Positions 7,134 to 15,041 of a stretch of DNA of 24,911 nt are shown one piece after another. Origin of the DNA: Anaerolineales bacterium UBA6663. GTDB taxonomy: Bacteria > Chloroflexota > Anaerolineae > Anaerolineales > UBA6663. The stretch covers positions 311-25,221 of the forward strand of contig DKKP01000052.1 of assembly GCA_002455335.1 (NCBI GenBank). The letters run 5' to 3'. The position numbers and the translations under genes were made by a program. The notes beneath the pieces are model-generated. The model was not told the DNA's origin, ran no database searches, and saw nothing but the letters and a program-made list of their open reading frames with translations. Each line of letters begins with the position of its first letter. The stretch's first letter is position 1.

Positions 7134-7162
7134 TTGATCTCGAACATAATTCCCTCTATCAT
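7134..7162 (+). promoter_or_regulatory. Sigma-70-type promoter of the giant repeat protein
   Basis: -35 TTGATC (7134-7139) and -10 TATCAT (7157-7162, five of six matches) are separated by exactly 17 bases. The region is AT-rich compared with its surroundings. It would give an untranslated leader of about 80 bases before ATG 7248. Confidence 0.7.
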
Positions 7163-7247
7163 GTCCCCGCGTTTTCCCAATCCGCCGCCGTGACGCCTGC
7201 CCAACCGGCGCAGCCCGTTACCATCTCTGTTTTTGCTCGGAGCCGTG

Positions 7248-10200
7248 ATGCCATCTTCATACCTCTCTTCCGGAGCAGCTGCTCGCATCCTGCGACGCGC
7301 CTGGCACCTGATCACCGTGCTGGCCCTGACAGCCGGCGCTCTGACCCAATTTCCGGTCGCTCTGCCTGTGGCCGACGCTGCAGGCACGATCTCGGGCACG
7401 GCATTCCTTGATTACAACCAGGATGGTGTCAACAACACGTCGGCCAGCGCCGGCCTACCCGCAGTCGACCAGGGCGTCGCCGGGGTTCAGGTGCAGGTAT
7501 TCGACTCAAGCGACATCCTCCGGGGCAGCGCCACGACCGGCGCCGACGGCTCGTATAGCTTCTCAGCCACGGGCACCGGGCCGTATCGCGTGGAATTCAC
7601 GCTCCCGACCGGCTACCAGCCTTCGGGTGAAGGCGCTGACAATGGCACCACTGTGCAATTCGTGCCCGAGGGCGGCGGCGAATTGAACCTCGGCCTGAGT
7701 CGGCCCAGCGACTACTGCCAGAACAACCCGCTGGAGTGCACGCCACGCTATGTGAACGGCGCCGCAAATTCAGGCAGCCTGGTCGGTAACACCGGCGGGC
7801 TTGTGGCCTTCCCGGAGAACAGTTCATCGGACTCTGCGGCCGGGCTGATCACGACGACTGTCTCATCCAACATCGGCGCCACCTGGGGTCTCGCCTGGCG
7901 CGCCGGCACGAACACGCTTTACGCGGGCGCCGTCGCTAAACGCCACGCCGGTTTCGGCCCGGGCGGCCCGACGACCGTCTACCAACTGACCGTGGATCCC
8001 GCGACCGGGCTGGCCAGCGCGACCTCGGTGTTCTTCGATCTGGCCTCGCTTCCTGGTGGGCCGGCCGGCACCACGATCACGGGCCGCGACCTCTCCGACG
8101 ATGATTACGCTGCACCCTCGTACGACCGCAACGCCTTCGCACAGGTGGGCACGATCGGACTGGGTGATCTGGATCTCTCGGACGACGGCGCCACCCTGTA
8201 CGTCGTCAGCCTCGAGGATCGCACGCTCTACGCCCTCCCCATCGCTGCGCCGAGCACCGGCGTCGGCACACCGATCGCGCTCCCCGTGGGCGCCACAGCC
8301 TGCTCCAACGCGAGCGACCTGCGCCCCTGGGCGGTCGAGGCCCGCGATGGCGAGGTTTTTGTCGGCGTGGTGTGCTCGGCCGAGACCTCGCTGCTTCGGA
8401 CAGACCTCCGGGCCTACGTGCTCCGCCTGAACGGTGCGGCCTTCGACCTGGTGGCCGAAGCCCCGCTGGACTATTCACGCGGTTGTGCGACCCTGCCAGC
8501 GAGCATCTGCTTCCCGGCCGAATGGCAGCCCTGGCGCGACACAGTCGCCAGCGTCTGCCCGACCAATGCGCCCTGCGACGCCCTGGCCTACGACAAGCAG
8601 ATCATCTATCCCCAGCCGCTCCTGTCGGATATCGAGTTCGACAGCGACGGCTCGCTGATCCTTGGGTTGATGGATCGCGCCAGCAATCAGTGGGGCAACG
8701 CCAACTACGCGCCGACGACAGCCGGCACACCAATCACCATCGATCTGATCAATGCCACGGGCTCCGTCAGCGAGACGCTGACCGCTGCGGCCTCGACCGA
8801 CCTCTTCGAGGGCACGGCAGCCGGCGACATATTGCGCATGTGCCCCGATGGTTCAGGCGGCTTCGACCTCGAGAACAACGCGACCTGCGGCGGCACCACA
8901 ACAGGCGGCGCCAACGGCGTCCCGGCGCAGGGCCCCGGGGGCGGCGAGTTTTACTGGCAGGATATGTATCAACTCGGTGCGCGCGATGACGGTGGGCATC
9001 AGGAGATCACGCTCGGTGGGCTCAAGCTCGTCCCGGGCCGCACCGAGATCGGAGCACCCGTTTTCGACCCCAACGACGACTATCGCGCCGGCGGCATTGC
9101 GTGGCTGAGCAACACCACGGGCCTGCGCACCCGGAGCTACGAGGTCTTCGGCCTGGATTCGGCCGGCAGCATGGGCAAAGCCGGTGGCCTGGGTGATCTC
9201 GAGGCGCTATGTGACGATGCCCCAATCGAGATCGGCAACCGCGTCTGGGTCGACAGCGACGCCAACGGCATTCAGGATCCGGACGAGGCGTCGCTCTCGG
9301 GCGTCACAGTCAACCTGTACAACCAATCCGGCACGCAGATCGGCACGACCACGACCGATGCCGACGGCGAGTATTACTTTGGCGGCGTGACCGATCGGAA
9401 TCTCGCGGGTGGCCAGTCGCTGACGCCAAACACCGCCTACAGCATACGGGTCCCGCTCACGCAGACGGCGATCACATCAGGCGGCTACACCCTGACCACC
9501 GCGAACGCAAGCGGCAATACCCGCGACGCAGTCGACTCGGATGCAACGGTCAGCGGCAGCGACGCGGTCATCAATCTGACGACTGGCGACGCCGGCGCGA
9601 ACGATCACACCTTCGACATCGGGTTCACCACTGGTCTCTCGCTCGGCAACCTGGTCTGGCGCGACCTCAACAACAACGGCCTGTTCGACACCGGTGAGGC
9701 CGGCATCGATGGAGTCGCGGTGCGGCTGTACGACGGCACGGGAGCCGAGCTGGCGTCGACCAGCACCAGCGGCGGCGGCCTCTATCTCTTCAGCGGCCTC
9801 GCGCCCGGCGATTACTACGTCGCGATCACGCCGCCCGATGGCGCCTGCTCGAGCACCGGCACGCCGGGCTCGGCCACAGGCCCGTACGAGGGCACGCCCG
9901 GCTCTCAACCGCCCGATCCCGACACTGTCGCGACCGACTCCGACGATAACGGCTATGGCGTCGGCACCTGCGGCGCGCCGACCTATGTGATCCGCAGCAG
10001 CCTTGTGACGCTGACCGTCGGCGGCGAACCGATAAGCGAAGACGGCAACGCCAACTCGAACCTCACGGTCGACTTCGGCCTGATCGGCACGCTGTCGCTC
10101 GGGAACCTGGTCTGGCTCGACGCCAACAACGACGGCCTGGTCAGCGGTGGCGAAGCCGGCCTCAGCGGCGTCACCGTCAACCTGCTCTCGTCGGCCGGGG

Positions 10201-13034
10201 CCCAGCTCGCCACCACGACCACCAACGCCAGCGGCCTGTACAGCTTCACCAACCTCGTCGCCGGCGACTACATCGTCGAGGTCGTCCCGGCCGCCGGCTA
10301 CTGCTCGAGCACCGGCGCGCCCGGCGCCGCCACTGCCGCCGGACCCTACGAGGGAACGCCCGGCACCCAGCCGCCAGATCCCGACACCAACACCAACGAC
10401 GACGACAACGGCTCAGGCACAGTCGCTTGCGGCCAGGCCGGCTACGCCATCCGCTCGACCGCCGTCACCCTCTCGGCCGGCGCTGAACCGACCAACGACG
10501 GCGACACCGATGCCAACTCCAACCTGAGCGTCGACTTCGGCCTCTTCCGACCCGTCTCGCTCGGCAACCTGGTCTGGGGCGACACCAACAACGACGGCCT
10601 GGTCAACGGCGCCGAGGTCGGCCTCGACACCGTCACCGTCCGTCTCTACAACACCTCCGGCACCCTGATCAGCACCACGGTCACCGCCGCCGGCGGCGTC
10701 TACAGCTTCCCGAACCTGGCTCCGGGTGATTACTACGTCGAGCTCACGCCCCCGGCCAACGTCTGCTCCAGCACGGGCACCAACGGCTCGGCCACCGGTC
10801 CCTACGAGGGTACGCCGGGCACCCAGCCGCCCGATCCCGACAACAACGTCAACGGCGACGACAACGGCTACGGCGTCGGCGTCTGCGGCCAGCCCGGCTA
10901 CGTCGTCCGCTCCGCCCCGGTCACGCTCGCCTCCAACACCGAGCCGACCGATGACGGCGACACCGACGCCAACTCCAACCTCACCGTCGACTTCGGCCTC
11001 GCCCCGGCTGTCAGCCTCGGAAACCTCGTCTGGGTCGACAGCGACAACAACGGCCTGGTCAACGGCACCGAGGCCGGCCTCAACGGCGTCGCCGTCCGTC
11101 TCTACAGCCCCGGCGGCACCCTGCTCGCCAGCACCACCACCGCTGGCGGCGGCCTCTACAGCTTCACGGGCCTGAGCACCGGCGAGTACGTCGTCGAGAT
11201 CACGCCCCCCTCCGGCTACTGCTCGAGCACCGGCACGCCCGGCTCGGCCACCGGCCCCTATGAGGGCACGCCCGGCACCCAACCGCCGGACCCCGACAAC
11301 AACGTCAACGGCGACGACAACGGCTACAGCACCGGCGCCTGCGGCACAGCCATCCGCACCGCCCCGATCATGCTCTCGATCGGCGCCGAGCCCATCGACG
11401 ACGGCGACGCCGACGCCAACTCCAATCTCACGGTCGACTTCGGTTTGACGCCGACCTTGGCGCTGGGCAACCTGGTGTGGAATGACGCCAACGACAACGG
11501 CCTGGTCGATAGTGGTGAGACCGGCGTCGATGGCATCCCCGTTCAGCTGTTCACCGGCGCCGGGACGCCGCTCGGCACGACCACGACCGCGGGCGGCGGG
11601 CTGTACCGCTTCGACTACCTGACGCCGGGCGACTACTACGTCGTGATCACGCCGACGGTCGGCGCCTGCTCGAGTTCGGGCAGCGGCCTGTACGAGGCCG
11701 ACCCTGGCGCGGGCCAGCCGCCGGACCCGGACAGCGATATCGACAACGATGACAACGGCTACGGCCAGGGCACCTGCGGCCAGGCCGGCTACAGCGTGCG
11801 CTCGAGCGTCGTCACGCTCACAATCGGCGGCGAGCCGACGGGTGACGGCGACACCAGCACCGACACCAACCTGACCGTCGACTTCGGTCTTGTCGGATCG
11901 CTCTCGCTCGGGAACCTGGTCTGGAACGACGTCAACAACAACGGCCTGGTCGACGGCGGCGAGACCGGCGTCGTCGGCGCGACGATCAACCTGTACTCAT
12001 CGGCCGGCACGCTCCTGGCCACGACGGTCACGACCAACGGCGTGTACAGTTTCGTCAGCCTGGTGCCCGGCGACTACTTCGTCGAGGTGGTGCCGCCGGC
12101 CGGGTACTGCTCGAGCACCGGCGCCGTTGGCTCGGCCACAGGCCCGTACGAGGGCAACCCGGGCACGCAACCGCCGGACCCCGACAACGACGTCAACAAC
12201 GACGACAACGGGAACAGCGTCGGCGTCTGCGGCCAACCCGGTTACGCGGTCCGTTCGAGCGTCGTCACGCTCACGGCGGGCGGTGAACCCACCAATGACG
12301 GCGACACCGACAACAACTCGAACCTGACTGTCGATTTCGGCCTCCTACAACCGGCCAGCCTGGGCAACCTGGTGTGGAATGACTTCGACAACGACGGGCT
12401 GCAGGATCCGGGCGAACTGGGCGTCAGCGGCGTCACCGTGACGTTGCGCGACGCCGGGGGCACGCCGATCGCCACGACGACCACGGCGCCCGATGGCAGC
12501 TATCTCTTCCCAAGCCTACCGCCGGGCACCTACTCGGTGTGCTTCAGCAACCTGCCCAACGGCTCGAGCCTGACCTCGAGCAACAGCGGCGATGACGGGC
12601 TCGACAGCGATGCCGATCCGCTCACGGGCTGCACCGGCACCTACACGTTGACCGCCGGGCAGCAAGATCTGACGGTCGATGCCGGCCTGATCGGCGTGCC
12701 GACGGCCGCGACCCTGATCCTGTTCGACGTCAACGGGCCGACGAATGGCATCGTCACGATCAACTGGGCTACGGCGGCCGAGGTCGACGTCGTCGCGTAT
12801 CGCGTATATCGCGGCACAAGCACTGACTTCAATGCGGCCGAGCGCGTCTGCCAGGTGGCCGCCACCGGCCCGGAGAGCAGCTACAGCTGCACCGACAACG
12901 TCTCCGGGACCGGGCCATACACCTACTGGCTGACCGAGGTGAATGGCGCAGGCCGGGAGCAGGTCGTGTCTCAACCCGACACCGTCGGCGCCGCTCAGAT
13001 GCGGCTGCTCATCCCGAGCATCCTCAAGCGCTGA
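7248..13034 (+). CDS. Giant secreted SdrD-B-like repeat protein
   Basis: This 1928-residue protein starts at ATG 7248 (CGGAG just upstream) with a Sec signal peptide: basic residues, then LITVLALTAGAL, and an ADAA cleavage site near residues 42-45. Residues about 47-150 form a first SdrD-B-like beta-sandwich (ISGTAFLDYNQDGVNN). Residues about 155-655 are a Cys-containing domain with blade-like repeats (WGLAWRAGTNTLYAGAV; LGDLDLSDDGATLYVVSL), probably a beta-propeller. Eight tandem SdrD-B domains start at residues 660, 797, 949, 1103, 1255, 1404, 1552 and 1703, each opening with the pattern xLGNLVWxDxNNNGL and Asp/Asn-rich Ca2+-type loops. Residues about 1818-1915 look fibronectin-III-like. 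There is no LPxTG motif or C-terminal membrane helix; the tail is MRLLIPSILKR. The likely role is as a structural or adhesive cell-surface protein stabilised by calcium and disulfides. The function is inferred from architecture only. Confidence 0.9.
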   Translation: MPSSYLSSGAAARILRRAWHLITVLALTAGALTQFPVALPVADAAGTISGTAFLDYNQDGVNNTSASAGLPAVDQGVAGVQVQVFDSSDILRGSATTGADGSYSFSATGTGPYRVEFTLPTGYQPSGEGADNGTTVQFVPEGGGELNLGLSRPSDYCQNNPLECTPRYVNGAANSGSLVGNTGGLVAFPENSSSDSAAGLITTTVSSNIGATWGLAWRAGTNTLYAGAVAKRHAGFGPGGPTTVYQLTVDPATGLASATSVFFDLASLPGGPAGTTITGRDLSDDDYAAPSYDRNAFAQVGTIGLGDLDLSDDGATLYVVSLEDRTLYALPIAAPSTGVGTPIALPVGATACSNASDLRPWAVEARDGEVFVGVVCSAETSLLRTDLRAYVLRLNGAAFDLVAEAPLDYSRGCATLPASICFPAEWQPWRDTVASVCPTNAPCDALAYDKQIIYPQPLLSDIEFDSDGSLILGLMDRASNQWGNANYAPTTAGTPITIDLINATGSVSETLTAAASTDLFEGTAAGDILRMCPDGSGGFDLENNATCGGTTTGGANGVPAQGPGGGEFYWQDMYQLGARDDGGHQEITLGGLKLVPGRTEIGAPVFDPNDDYRAGGIAWLSNTTGLRTRSYEVFGLDSAGSMGKAGGLGDLEALCDDAPIEIGNRVWVDSDANGIQDPDEASLSGVTVNLYNQSGTQIGTTTTDADGEYYFGGVTDRNLAGGQSLTPNTAYSIRVPLTQTAITSGGYTLTTANASGNTRDAVDSDATVSGSDAVINLTTGDAGANDHTFDIGFTTGLSLGNLVWRDLNNNGLFDTGEAGIDGVAVRLYDGTGAELASTSTSGGGLYLFSGLAPGDYYVAITPPDGACSSTGTPGSATGPYEGTPGSQPPDPDTVATDSDDNGYGVGTCGAPTYVIRSSLVTLTVGGEPISEDGNANSNLTVDFGLIGTLSLGNLVWLDANNDGLVSGGEAGLSGVTVNLLSSAGAQLATTTTNASGLYSFTNLVAGDYIVEVVPAAGYCSSTGAPGAATAAGPYEGTPGTQPPDPDTNTNDDDNGSGTVACGQAGYAIRSTAVTLSAGAEPTNDGDTDANSNLSVDFGLFRPVSLGNLVWGDTNNDGLVNGAEVGLDTVTVRLYNTSGTLISTTVTAAGGVYSFPNLAPGDYYVELTPPANVCSSTGTNGSATGPYEGTPGTQPPDPDNNVNGDDNGYGVGVCGQPGYVVRSAPVTLASNTEPTDDGDTDANSNLTVDFGLAPAVSLGNLVWVDSDNNGLVNGTEAGLNGVAVRLYSPGGTLLASTTTAGGGLYSFTGLSTGEYVVEITPPSGYCSSTGTPGSATGPYEGTPGTQPPDPDNNVNGDDNGYSTGACGTAIRTAPIMLSIGAEPIDDGDADANSNLTVDFGLTPTLALGNLVWNDANDNGLVDSGETGVDGIPVQLFTGAGTPLGTTTTAGGGLYRFDYLTPGDYYVVITPTVGACSSSGSGLYEADPGAGQPPDPDSDIDNDDNGYGQGTCGQAGYSVRSSVVTLTIGGEPTGDGDTSTDTNLTVDFGLVGSLSLGNLVWNDVNNNGLVDGGETGVVGATINLYSSAGTLLATTVTTNGVYSFVSLVPGDYFVEVVPPAGYCSSTGAVGSATGPYEGNPGTQPPDPDNDVNNDDNGNSVGVCGQPGYAVRSSVVTLTAGGEPTNDGDTDNNSNLTVDFGLLQPASLGNLVWNDFDNDGLQDPGELGVSGVTVTLRDAGGTPIATTTTAPDGSYLFPSLPPGTYSVCFSNLPNGSSLTSSNSGDDGLDSDADPLTGCTGTYTLTAGQQDLTVDAGLIGVPTAATLILFDVNGPTNGIVTINWATAAEVDVVAYRVYRGTSTDFNAAERVCQVAATGPESSYSCTDNVSGTGPYTYWLTEVNGAGREQVVSQPDTVGAAQMRLLIPSILKR
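9225..12693 (+). repeat. Eight tandem SdrD-B domain-coding repeats (about 450 bp each)
   Basis: Repeat starts are at 9225, 9636, 10092, 10554, 11010, 11457, 11901 and 12354, with spacings of 411, 456, 462, 456, 447, 444 and 453 bases. Repeats 2-7 contain an extra block CSSTGxxGxATGPYEGTPG, then QPPDPD, an Asp/Asn-rich loop DDNGYGxGxCG, and end with SNLTVDFGL. Repeats 3-5 are nearly duplicates at DNA level: for example, 10836-10868 and the matching stretch starting at 11296 share the same long run coding DNNVNGDDNGY. This points to expansion by unequal recombination. Confidence 0.88.
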
Positions 13035-13053
13035 GCGCTGATTGAATCAGTAC

Positions 13054-13093
13054 CAACGCAAACAGCCGGGCGTTCGCCCGGCTGTTTGCGTTG
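13054..13093 (+). terminator. Perfect 19-bp hairpin after the giant repeat protein
   Basis: Arms 13054-13072 and 13075-13093 are perfectly complementary over 19 bp; in practice a four-base loop closes the stem. It begins 20 bases after the stop codon. No T run follows the stem (AGGCCC follows), so it is a U-less hairpin. It separates the surface protein from the ABC exporter. Confidence 0.65.
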
Positions 13094-13124
13094 AGGCCCA
13101 CACAATTCGCCCATAACTCAGCTG

Positions 13125-13130
13125 TAGAAT
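13125..13130 (+). promoter_or_regulatory. -10-like element directly before the ABC exporter start
   Basis: TAGAAT (five of six matches to TATAAT) ends seven bases before ATG 13138, which puts the expected transcription start on or next to the A of the start codon. No Shine-Dalgarno sequence lies upstream of that ATG. This is the pattern expected of a leaderless message. No good -35 is seen. Confidence 0.45.
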
Positions 13131-13137
13131 CCCTTCC

Positions 13138-15003
13138 ATGTTTGGACCCCGCCGCCCACCGCTGCCCCGACCCGACCCGAACGCGCCGCCTGAAAAGCTC
13201 TCAGGCCGTCAGGTCACGCGTCTGTTCGGCTATGTACGTCCGTATTGGCGGGTGATGGTGCTTGCGGCCGTGGCGCTGTTGCTGACCTCGGGCATCGGCC
13301 TGCTCTTCCCCTGGGTGATGCAAAACCTGGTGGATGCCGTCTTCGCCAAGAACAACGCCGAAGAGCTTAACCGGATCACGCTGCTGCTGATCGGCGCTTT
13401 CTTGCTCAACGCGGTCTTTCGATTTGTGCAAGGTTATGCCCTGGCCTGGGTCGGCGAACACGTCGTGGCCGACTTGCGCAGCCAGACCTATGCACGGCTG
13501 CACACGCTCGGCCTGCGCTTTTTCAACGACCGACGGGTCGGCGAGCTGATCTCGCGGCTGGCTGCCGATGTCACAGTCGTGCGCGCGACGCTGACCAACA
13601 ACCTGGTCGAGGTGCTTGGCCAGACTGTGCTCTTCATCGGGTCGCTTGTGCTGATGTTGACCCTGAACTGGCGGCTGTCGCTCTTCATCCTGGCGCTGGC
13701 GCCAGTCATCAGCATCGGCGCCGTAGTCTTCGGACGCCGGCTCCGCGGGCTCTCGACCGAGGTGCAGGATCAGATCGCCGAGGGGAATGCCGCGGCCGAG
13801 GAGGCGCTGGCCAACGTCCGCGTTGTCAAGGCCTTCACGCGCGAGCGCTTCGAGACGACGCGGTACGACACGGTCGTACAGTCCGCGTTGAAGGCGGCCA
13901 TGCGCGTGACCGCCTGGCGCTCGGCCTTTGGCTCGACCATGGCCTTTCTGGGCTTCGGCGCGATCGCGGCCATCCTGTGGTTCGGTGGTCAGGAAGTGTT
14001 GGCCAATCGGCTCTCGGCTGGATCGCTGGTGGCCTTCCTCGTCTACGGCGCCAACATCGGCGCGGCGCTCGGCACCTTTGCAGGTCTGTACGCCCAGGTG
14101 CAGGAAGCACTGGGCGCCAGCCGAAGGGTGTTCGAGCTCCTTGACGAAGCGCCTGACATCGCCGATGCCCCCGACGCGATCGCGATCGAGCGGGTCGAGG
14201 GCCGGATCACGTTCGAGGCAGTCTCCTTCAGCTACAACGATGCGCAGGCCTCGACTATCGAGCCCCCCGATCCGGTGCCGGGCCTGGCGCCCCGTGATAC
14301 GCCGCGTGTGCTGCACGACATCACTCTCGAGATTGAGCCTGGCGAGGTATTGGCGCTGGTCGGGCCAAGCGGCGCCGGGAAGACCACGCTGTTCAACCTG
14401 ATCCCGCGCTTCTACGACCCGACGGCCGGCGCGCTGCACGTCGACGGCCACGATCTGCGTGCGCTGACGCTCGCGTCGTTGCGCGGCGCGATCGGGATCG
14501 TGCCACAGGAGACCCAGTTGTTCTCGGGCACGATCCGCGAGAACCTGCGCTACGGTCGGCTCGACGCCAGCGATGCCGAGATCGAGGCCGCCGCGCGCAC
14601 GGCGAACGCGGCGGAGTTCATCGAGCAGTTGCCCGCCGGCTACGAAACCCGCGTCGGCGAGCGCGGGGTCAAGCTCTCGGGCGGCCAGCGGCAGCGCGTC
14701 GCTATCGCGCGCGCCATCCTTAAGGATCCGCGCATCCTGCTGCTCGACGAGGCGACCTCGAGCCTCGACTCGGAATCCGAACGATTGGTCGCAGAGGCAC
14801 TCGACCGGCTGATGCGCAATCGCACCACGATCATCATCGCGCATCGGCTCTCGACCGTGCAGCGCGCCGATCGGATCGCCGTGCTCGAGGCCGGGCGGCT
14901 GATCGAGCTCGGCGCCCACGCCGAGCTGCTCGCGCGCGACGGTCTGTACGCGAGGCTGCATCGGCTTCAGTTCCAGGAAGATCGGGTGCCGGGCGACGAA
15001 TGA
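13138..15003 (+). CDS. ABC exporter half-transporter (fused membrane and ATPase domains)
   Basis: This 621-residue protein is a type IV (MsbA/BmrA-like) exporter that works as a dimer in the inner membrane and moves lipid, drug or peptide outward on ATP hydrolysis. Residues about 25-330 hold six membrane helices, with the coupling stretch HTLGLRFFNDRRVGELISRL. The ATPase domain has Walker A GPSGAGKTT (409-417), a Q-loop (VPQETQLFSGTIREN), signature LSGGQRQR, Walker B ILLLDEATSSLD and the switch His in IIIAHRLST. A Pro-rich stretch (QASTIEPPDPVPGLAPRDT) is inserted between the A-loop Tyr and the strand before Walker A, making that loop longer than usual. No partner gene is adjacent, so a homodimer is likely. 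The substrate is unknown. The start lacks a Shine-Dalgarno and may be leaderless. Confidence 0.93.
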   Translation: MFGPRRPPLPRPDPNAPPEKLSGRQVTRLFGYVRPYWRVMVLAAVALLLTSGIGLLFPWVMQNLVDAVFAKNNAEELNRITLLLIGAFLLNAVFRFVQGYALAWVGEHVVADLRSQTYARLHTLGLRFFNDRRVGELISRLAADVTVVRATLTNNLVEVLGQTVLFIGSLVLMLTLNWRLSLFILALAPVISIGAVVFGRRLRGLSTEVQDQIAEGNAAAEEALANVRVVKAFTRERFETTRYDTVVQSALKAAMRVTAWRSAFGSTMAFLGFGAIAAILWFGGQEVLANRLSAGSLVAFLVYGANIGAALGTFAGLYAQVQEALGASRRVFELLDEAPDIADAPDAIAIERVEGRITFEAVSFSYNDAQASTIEPPDPVPGLAPRDTPRVLHDITLEIEPGEVLALVGPSGAGKTTLFNLIPRFYDPTAGALHVDGHDLRALTLASLRGAIGIVPQETQLFSGTIRENLRYGRLDASDAEIEAAARTANAAEFIEQLPAGYETRVGERGVKLSGGQRQRVAIARAILKDPRILLLDEATSSLDSESERLVAEALDRLMRNRTTIIIAHRLSTVQRADRIAVLEAGRLIELGAHAELLARDGLYARLHRLQFQEDRVPGDE

Positions 15004-15030
15004 CGAAGGCGCAATCTTCGTCATTCGTCG
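14994..15030. terminator. 15-bp hairpin overlapping the ABC exporter stop
   Basis: Arms 14994-15008 and 15016-15030 pair perfectly over 15 bp with a 7-base loop. The left arm contains the TGA stop of the exporter (15001-15003), and the CaCA gene, coming from the other side, stops at 15042-15044. There is no T run on either strand. It is probably a shared bidirectional 3'-end hairpin. Confidence 0.6.
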
Positions 15031-15041
15031 TCCGGTACGCC

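Noticed and set aside
10413..11282. 289-codon minus-strand frame rich in Gly/Val/Ala inside the repeat gene
   Set aside because: Its repetitive composition is only the reverse complement of the SdrD-B repeats.
9225..12693. Regular repeats of about 450 bp considered as a CRISPR or satellite array
   Set aside because: They lie in one open frame and code for successive protein domains; period and content do not fit CRISPR.
12995..13034. Sortase-type LPxTG anchor on the giant protein
   Set aside because: There is no LPxTG motif and no hydrophobic membrane segment at the C-terminus.
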